DNA of 7,675 bases, taken from contig JAGLZG010000022.1 of assembly GCA_023131705.1 (NCBI GenBank), positions 1 through 7,675 on the forward strand, in the 5' to 3' direction. Below the pieces are notes generated by a model. That model was not told the DNA's origin, made no database searches, and saw nothing but the letters and a program-made list of their open reading frames with translations. Both the position numbers and the translations under genes were made by a program. Positions 5,345 to 7,675 of this stretch are shown piece after piece (position 1 is the first letter of the stretch; each line of letters begins with the position of its first letter). This DNA is from Nanobdellota archaeon (GTDB lineage Archaea; Nanobdellota; Nanobdellia; Woesearchaeales; B3-WOES).

Positions 5345-5432
5345 TGGGCCCAAGGGGATTCGAACCCCTGACCTATCGCTAACTCTTTTTTTATTAAGAG
5401 GCGATTGCTCCACCAGGCTGAGCTATGAGCCC
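5345..5432 (-). tRNA. tRNA-Lys (anticodon CTT) with a 14-nt intron
   Basis: The 88-nt gene folds into a full cloverleaf. The acceptor stem GGGCTCA pairs with TGGGCCC (one G-U), the D stem is GCTC/GAGC, the anticodon stem ATCGC/GCGAT, and the T stem AGGGG/CCCCT with loop TTCGAAT. The discriminator is A and CCA is not encoded. After removal of the intron the anticodon loop is CTCTTAA, giving CTT for lysine with T33 in place. The GGGCTCA start and overall layout match archaeal tRNA-Lys. The mature length is 74 nt before CCA addition. It heads a co-directional series that includes lrp, dapA, aspartokinase and lysS, so the tRNA and its synthetase are in the same neighbourhood. A TATA element lies about 27 bp before the first base. 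Confidence 0.95.
5381..5394 (-). other. tRNA-Lys intron, 14 nt, canonical 37/38 position
   Basis: The intron ATAAAAAAAGAGTT lies after A37 and before A38. Exon bases CTCT (32-35) pair with intron AGAG to give a 4-bp central helix. The 3' bulge is TTA, cut between TT and A38, as in a bulge-helix-bulge site. On the 5' side TAA runs straight into a seven-base loop with no outer helix, so it is a relaxed bulge-helix-loop site for the archaeal splicing endonuclease. Confidence 0.88.
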
Positions 5433-5453
5433 TCTGACTTTAGAAATAATAAC

Positions 5454-5464
5454 TATTTTAAAAA
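5454..5464 (-). promoter_or_regulatory. TATA element of tRNA-Lys
   Basis: The minus strand reads TTTTTAAAATA, centred about 27 bp before the first tRNA base. Because the tRNA 5' end is known from its fold, this supports the spacing used to predict transcription starts elsewhere in the window. Confidence 0.55.
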
Positions 5465-5498
5465 CCTTTCTCTAACACATTATTTTTTAATCGTCACT

Positions 5499-5510
5499 TT
5501 TATATATAAG
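5499..5510 (+). promoter_or_regulatory. TATA element of the PHP-domain gene
   Basis: TTTATATATAAG lies about 50 bp before the ATG, predicting a leader of about 24 nt that holds the GGTGA ribosome binding site (5546-5550). Confidence 0.55.
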
Positions 5511-5553
5511 AGTATTTTTTGAAGAAATGTTTAATACTTTTTATTGGTGAAAA

Positions 5554-6336
5554 ATGGACTATTATAAAACAAGCCTGCATATTCATACAAAAGAAGACCC
5601 GAGAGACAGCCATATAATCAGATACAGCTATAAAGATTTAATAAAAACATTAGCAGAAAAAGGATTCAGCATAATATCAATAACCAATCATGACTCCATT
5701 TTCTATAATAAAAATCTTGCCAGGACAGCTGAAGAAAATAATATTTTACTTATACCTGGGATTGAGATGACAATAGAAGGAGTTCACATTCTTGGATATA
5801 ACCTGGATAGGGAAGATGTATTTGATAAAAAAGGCAACTATAAAATTAAAAAACTGGAAGATATTGAAAAAATAAAAAGAGAAGATAACCTTATTATACC
5901 TGCGCATGTTTTTTATGGTTTTCATAGTATAAATAATAAGCTGTTTGAACATTGCCATCTTTTTGATGCGCTTGAATTCAGTTTCTTTTATACTGATAAT
6001 ATCCTGTCTAAAATTCCAAATAAGAAGGCAATCAGAGCAGCAGAAAGGTACAATATGCCTTTGATTGGAACATCTGATGTGCATGATAAAAGGATTCTTA
6101 ATGAAACATATACAAAGATCAAATGCAATTTGGATAATCACCCTCTTAATTCTAAAAAGAATATTAAATCTGTTATCAGAGCCATAAAAAACGCTAAAAA
6201 CAAAGATATTGGAATTAACAGTAGAGATCTTAAAAAACCAATAGAAATAATAACAAATCCATTAAGTAATATGTTTTATTTTAGAAAATTTACAGTAGCG
6301 TCACTATCTGGTTTTTTAGGCTTCTTTAAACATTAG
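5554..6336 (+). CDS. PHP-domain metal-dependent phosphoesterase
   Basis: A 260-residue single-domain protein of the PHP (polymerase and histidinol phosphatase) superfamily, which hydrolyses phosphoester bonds with a cluster of two or three metal ions. The metal motifs appear in order: HIH (H9, H11), NHD (45-47), PGIE (E71), PAH (H118) and GTSDVHD (D175, H177). These are essentially complete, so it is likely active. The region about residues 80-115 is short and charged, between E71 and H118. The last 30 residues, including SGFLGFFKH, are hydrophobic and aromatic, and may be a small membrane- or protein-binding tail. The ATG follows GGTGA by 3 nt. Substrate is unknown; PHP relatives include RNA/DNA exonucleases of the TrpH type and histidinol phosphatase. 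Its 3' end overlaps by 11 bp the 3' end of the convergent 42-codon zinc ORF. Confidence 0.9.
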   Translation: MDYYKTSLHIHTKEDPRDSHIIRYSYKDLIKTLAEKGFSIISITNHDSIFYNKNLARTAEENNILLIPGIEMTIEGVHILGYNLDREDVFDKKGNYKIKKLEDIEKIKREDNLIIPAHVFYGFHSINNKLFEHCHLFDALEFSFFYTDNILSKIPNKKAIRAAERYNMPLIGTSDVHDKRILNETYTKIKCNLDNHPLNSKKNIKSVIRAIKNAKNKDIGINSRDLKKPIEIITNPLSNMFYFRKFTVASLSGFLGFFKH

Positions 6337-6454
6337 ATTTAGCAACAACATGCTTGCATTTTACGCATTTCCAGATATCATATTCTGTATTGTTGATTTT
6401 TTTTGTTCCTGTTAGTTCCATCTCTGACTTGCACACATCGCATTTATGATTCAT
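6326..6454 (-). CDS. Mini zinc-ribbon protein B, 42 residues
   Basis: The ATG (6454-6452) overlaps the stop of the upstream 46-codon ORF in an ATGA arrangement, so the two are translationally coupled. The 42-residue product has two CxxC knuckles, C5/C8 (KCDVCK) and C30/C33 (KCVKCK), spaced as in a zinc ribbon, with a basic C-terminus. It resembles its partner in the opening residues, xxKCDxC. Such mini-proteins usually bind nucleic acid or protein; no specific role is visible. Its 3' end overlaps the convergent PHP gene by 11 bp (6326-6336). Confidence 0.75.
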   Translation of the reverse strand: MNHKCDVCKSEMELTGTKKINNTEYDIWKCVKCKHVVAKSNV

Positions 6455-6591
6455 TTTGGGAGATTTAGTTTGCCCCTATCCTCATAACATTTTTTGCAGA
6501 ATGTCCTTATTGTGCTTTTGTCATGGCTGACTAATTTGCAGTCCTCAATATCTTCTATCCACTTTCCGCAGGCATCGCATTTATCATACAT
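6451..6591 (-). CDS. Mini zinc-ribbon protein A, 46 residues
   Basis: A 46-residue frame with two CxxC knuckles, C5/C8 (KCDACG) and C32/C35 (FCKKCYED), predicted to bind one zinc ion. The ATG lies 26-27 bp after the centre of a TATA element (6614-6621) with no ribosome binding site, so the mRNA should be leaderless. The stop codon overlaps the ATG of the second zinc ORF by the ATGA arrangement, which makes a two-gene operon. It is divergent from the 95-residue zinc-ribbon gene. The C-terminal knuckle CKKCYEDRGKL recalls the TRASH/zinc-ribbon style of small archaeal proteins, but I cannot assign a family. Confidence 0.78.
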   Translation of the reverse strand: MYDKCDACGKWIEDIEDCKLVSHDKSTIRTFCKKCYEDRGKLNLPK

Positions 6592-6613
6592 ATTGTTCCA
6601 TTAGGCAATGAAA

Positions 6614-6621
6614 TATATAAA
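6614..6621 (-). promoter_or_regulatory. TATA element of the zinc-ribbon pair
   Basis: The minus strand reads TTTATATA, centred 26-27 bp before the ATG at 6591, predicting a leaderless transcript. Confidence 0.65.
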
Positions 6622-6666
6622 TTTTGTGCTTAAATTAATGATAAAAGCATATCAAAAACAGAAGAA

Positions 6667-6674
6667 TATATAAA
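6667..6674 (+). promoter_or_regulatory. TATA element of the 95-residue zinc-ribbon gene
   Basis: TATATAAA, centred 25-26 bp before the ATG at 6696 with no ribosome binding site between them. It forms a divergent promoter pair with 6614-6621. Confidence 0.65.
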
Positions 6675-6695
6675 TAATCTTTATTTAACAATACT

Positions 6696-6983
6696 ATGGC
6701 TATACAATACAAGCAAAAATGCTGCGTATGCAAAAAAAACTTTGTGACAATAACATCCCACCAAAGATATGCTGTATGTTATGACTGTCAAAAAAAAGAA
6801 CTCAAGGGAAACATCAAAGACCCAAAGATGAAAAAACTCTTTAATCTACCTGAAGAATATTACAAAGAAAACTCATTTCTAAGAAGCATAAAGATAAACT
6901 ATCTAAAATTCGGCAAGTTAACAGACAAACAGATTGCAGCTTTTAAAAAAGTGGTTAAAGGCATTAGGGGAAAAAGTAAGTGA
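6696..6983 (+). CDS. Zinc-ribbon small protein, 95 residues
   Basis: The N-terminal third is a treble-clef or ribbon-like zinc site: C9-C-V-C12 and C28-Y-D-C31, with an extra C10. The rest, about residues 35-95, is basic and probably helical: a stretch with KDPKMKKLFNLPEEYY, a middle segment NSFLRSIKINYLKFG, and a final LTDKQIAAFKKVVKGI helix. The composition suggests RNA, DNA or ribosome binding in the cytoplasm. I cannot name a family, though the ordered architecture suggests a conserved archaeal protein. Expression should be leaderless from the TATA at 6667-6674. The TGA abuts the stop of the convergent DUF1653 gene with zero bases between. Confidence 0.85.
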   Translation: MAIQYKQKCCVCKKNFVTITSHQRYAVCYDCQKKELKGNIKDPKMKKLFNLPEEYYKENSFLRSIKINYLKFGKLTDKQIAAFKKVVKGIRGKSK

Positions 6984-7208
6984 TTATCCTACAAACTTAA
7001 AACGAGGGACTTCTTTGCCATCAACATTAACAGTTCCAAGAAACATTTCTTTAGGCCTGACCCATAATGCATTATTACCAAATTCTTCAGAATCATAAAG
7101 TGCCTTATATACAACTAACTCTTCTAATGTTTCGCTATGCCTTGCTACACCAATAACTTCATAAAAATTTCCTTTATAATGTTGGTATTTTCCTGGTTTT
7201 ACATCCAT
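6984..7208 (-). CDS. DUF1653 family protein, 74 residues
   Basis: A small, full-length DUF1653 protein. The family pattern is clear: PGKYQHYKGNFYEVIGVARHSETLEELVVY at residues 5-34, with the HYKG, ARHSET and VVY blocks, then ALWVRPKEMF (47-56) and a final VPRFKFVG (67-74). The fold is a small beta barrel reported across bacteria and archaea, of unknown biochemical function. The ATG lies 26-27 bp after a TATA element (7231-7238), and a symmetric TTTAAT-4-ATTAAA dyad sits between them. It follows a histidine phosphatase gene by 36 bp on the same strand. The stop directly abuts the convergent 95-residue gene. Confidence 0.9.
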   Translation of the reverse strand: MDVKPGKYQHYKGNFYEVIGVARHSETLEELVVYKALYDSEEFGNNALWVRPKEMFLGTVNVDGKEVPRFKFVG

Positions 7209-7210
7209 AA

Positions 7211-7226
7211 TTTAATCAGAATTAAA
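7211..7226. repeat. Symmetric dyad at the DUF1653 start
   Basis: TTTAATCAGAATTAAA has 6-bp arms TTTAAT/ATTAAA around CAGA. It lies 2 bp before the ATG and next to the TATA element, over the predicted transcription start, a place where a repressor could act. AT-rich arms make chance plausible. Confidence 0.35.
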
Positions 7227-7230
7227 CACA

Positions 7231-7238
7231 TATAAAAA
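7231..7238 (-). promoter_or_regulatory. TATA element of the DUF1653 gene
   Basis: The minus strand reads TTTTTATA, centred 26-27 bp before the ATG at 7208. Confidence 0.55.
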
Positions 7239-7244
7239 ACTTTC

Positions 7245-7675
7245 TCAATCCAAATGTTTTATACAATTCATTAGATGAACTTTATGATTTTTATCTTCTT
7301 TAATCTCAAAAATACTGACAGCAGTATTATGCTGGTTCTCTATTTTTGCCATATAATCTTCTGGTTTATTGAGAATTATAGTGATCAAAGCGGTATTTAT
7401 TCCGTTATGTCCTACAAACAATACACTGCCATTTGGATATTTTTCATAAACTTCATCTAATAGTTTTTTAACTCTTTTTCGCATGCTTGTTCTAGATTCT
7501 ATATCATCAGGCCTATTATTATCCCAGTCAATTTCAATATCTTTCTTGCCAGCCAAACTACCAAGATAGGTTTCCCTTAACTCTTTAACAAAGTTTATCG
7601 GAATATTTGAATGATATTTCGCAATCTCTCTTGCTGTATCAGCAGCTCTTGCCAAATCACTGGAATAAATTGCAT
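7245..7675 (-). CDS. Histidine phosphatase family protein, N-terminus cut by the window edge
   Basis: The frame stays open to the right window edge, and upstream of the TTG at 7655 it reads AIYSSDL, which completes the family block IYSSDLARAADTAREIA. So the TTG is not the start, and the N-terminal RHG catalytic histidine lies beyond 7675. Visible are ELRETYLGSLAGKK, containing the likely acid Glu, RPDDIESRTSMRKRV, and VGHNGIN with the second catalytic histidine. The fragment runs 142 codons and ends HLD. The family (phosphoglycerate mutase-like, cofactor-independent of 2,3-BPG in many members) removes phosphate through a phosphohistidine; substrates vary and cannot be told from this sequence. 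The DUF1653 gene follows 36 bp downstream. Confidence 0.93.
   Translation of the reverse strand, partial: AIYSSDLARAADTAREIAKYHSNIPINFVKELRETYLGSLAGKKDIEIDWDNNRPDDIESRTSMRKRVKKLLDEVYEKYPNGSVLFVGHNGINTALITIILNKPEDYMAKIENQHNTAVSIFEIKEDKNHKVHLMNCIKHLD

Noticed and set aside
5746..6141. A 131-codon minus-strand frame opposite the PHP gene
   Set aside because: Antisense shadow; the plus-strand frame carries the metal-binding motifs.
7275..7460. A 61-codon plus-strand frame opposite the histidine phosphatase
   Set aside because: Antisense shadow of a recognised gene.
7653..7655. TTG as start of the histidine phosphatase
   Set aside because: The conserved block IYSSDL lies upstream in the same frame, so the gene continues past the window edge.
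1..7675. CRISPR array, insertion sequence or integration site
   Set aside because: No regularly spaced repeats, no transposase or integrase, and no duplication of the tRNA 3' end within the window.

Overview
This AT-rich window most likely comes from an archaeon, possibly a small-genome DPANN-type lineage. The evidence is a class I lysyl-tRNA synthetase, TATATAAA-type promoters about 25 bp before start codons, GGTG-type ribosome binding sites, a tRNA gene with a short intron at position 37/38 and no encoded CCA, an Lrp/AsnC regulator, and several tiny zinc-ribbon proteins. The DPANN placement is an inference from gene style only.

Left and centre (1-5432, all on the minus strand) form a lysine-themed block. 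In transcription order it reads: an intron-containing tRNA-Lys(CTT); an Lrp/AsnC-family regulator; a DapA-family aldolase; a 41-residue acidic protein whose ATG directly follows the dapA stop; a 31-codon Lys-containing small ORF with a good ribosome binding site ending 2 nt before aspartokinase; aspartokinase; class I LysRS; and a partial unknown gene with a TTG start that runs off the left edge. The block therefore combines lysine synthesis (aspartokinase, DapA family), lysine charging (LysRS, tRNA-Lys) and a candidate amino-acid-responsive regulator. The remaining lysine pathway genes are not in the window. The DapA homologue keeps the Schiff-base lysine but lacks two of the three classical proton-relay residues, so its exact reaction is open.

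Right part (5554-7675) is a set of small, unrelated transcription units: a PHP-domain metal-dependent phosphoesterase (+); two overlapping mini zinc-ribbon ORFs of 46 and 42 codons (-); a divergent 95-residue zinc-ribbon protein (+); a DUF1653 protein (-); and a histidine phosphatase (-) cut by the right edge.

Expression appears two-tiered. Genes with their own TATA element mostly start 24-28 bp after its centre, so their mRNAs should be leaderless or nearly so. Genes inside operons, and two with a short leader, carry a GGTG-type ribosome binding site. Candidate control elements include a perfect 18-bp palindrome at the lysS stop, a 10-bp direct repeat flanking the lrp promoter, repeats and a hairpin upstream of aspartokinase, and a symmetric dyad at the DUF1653 start. 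No mobile element, CRISPR array or rRNA was seen.
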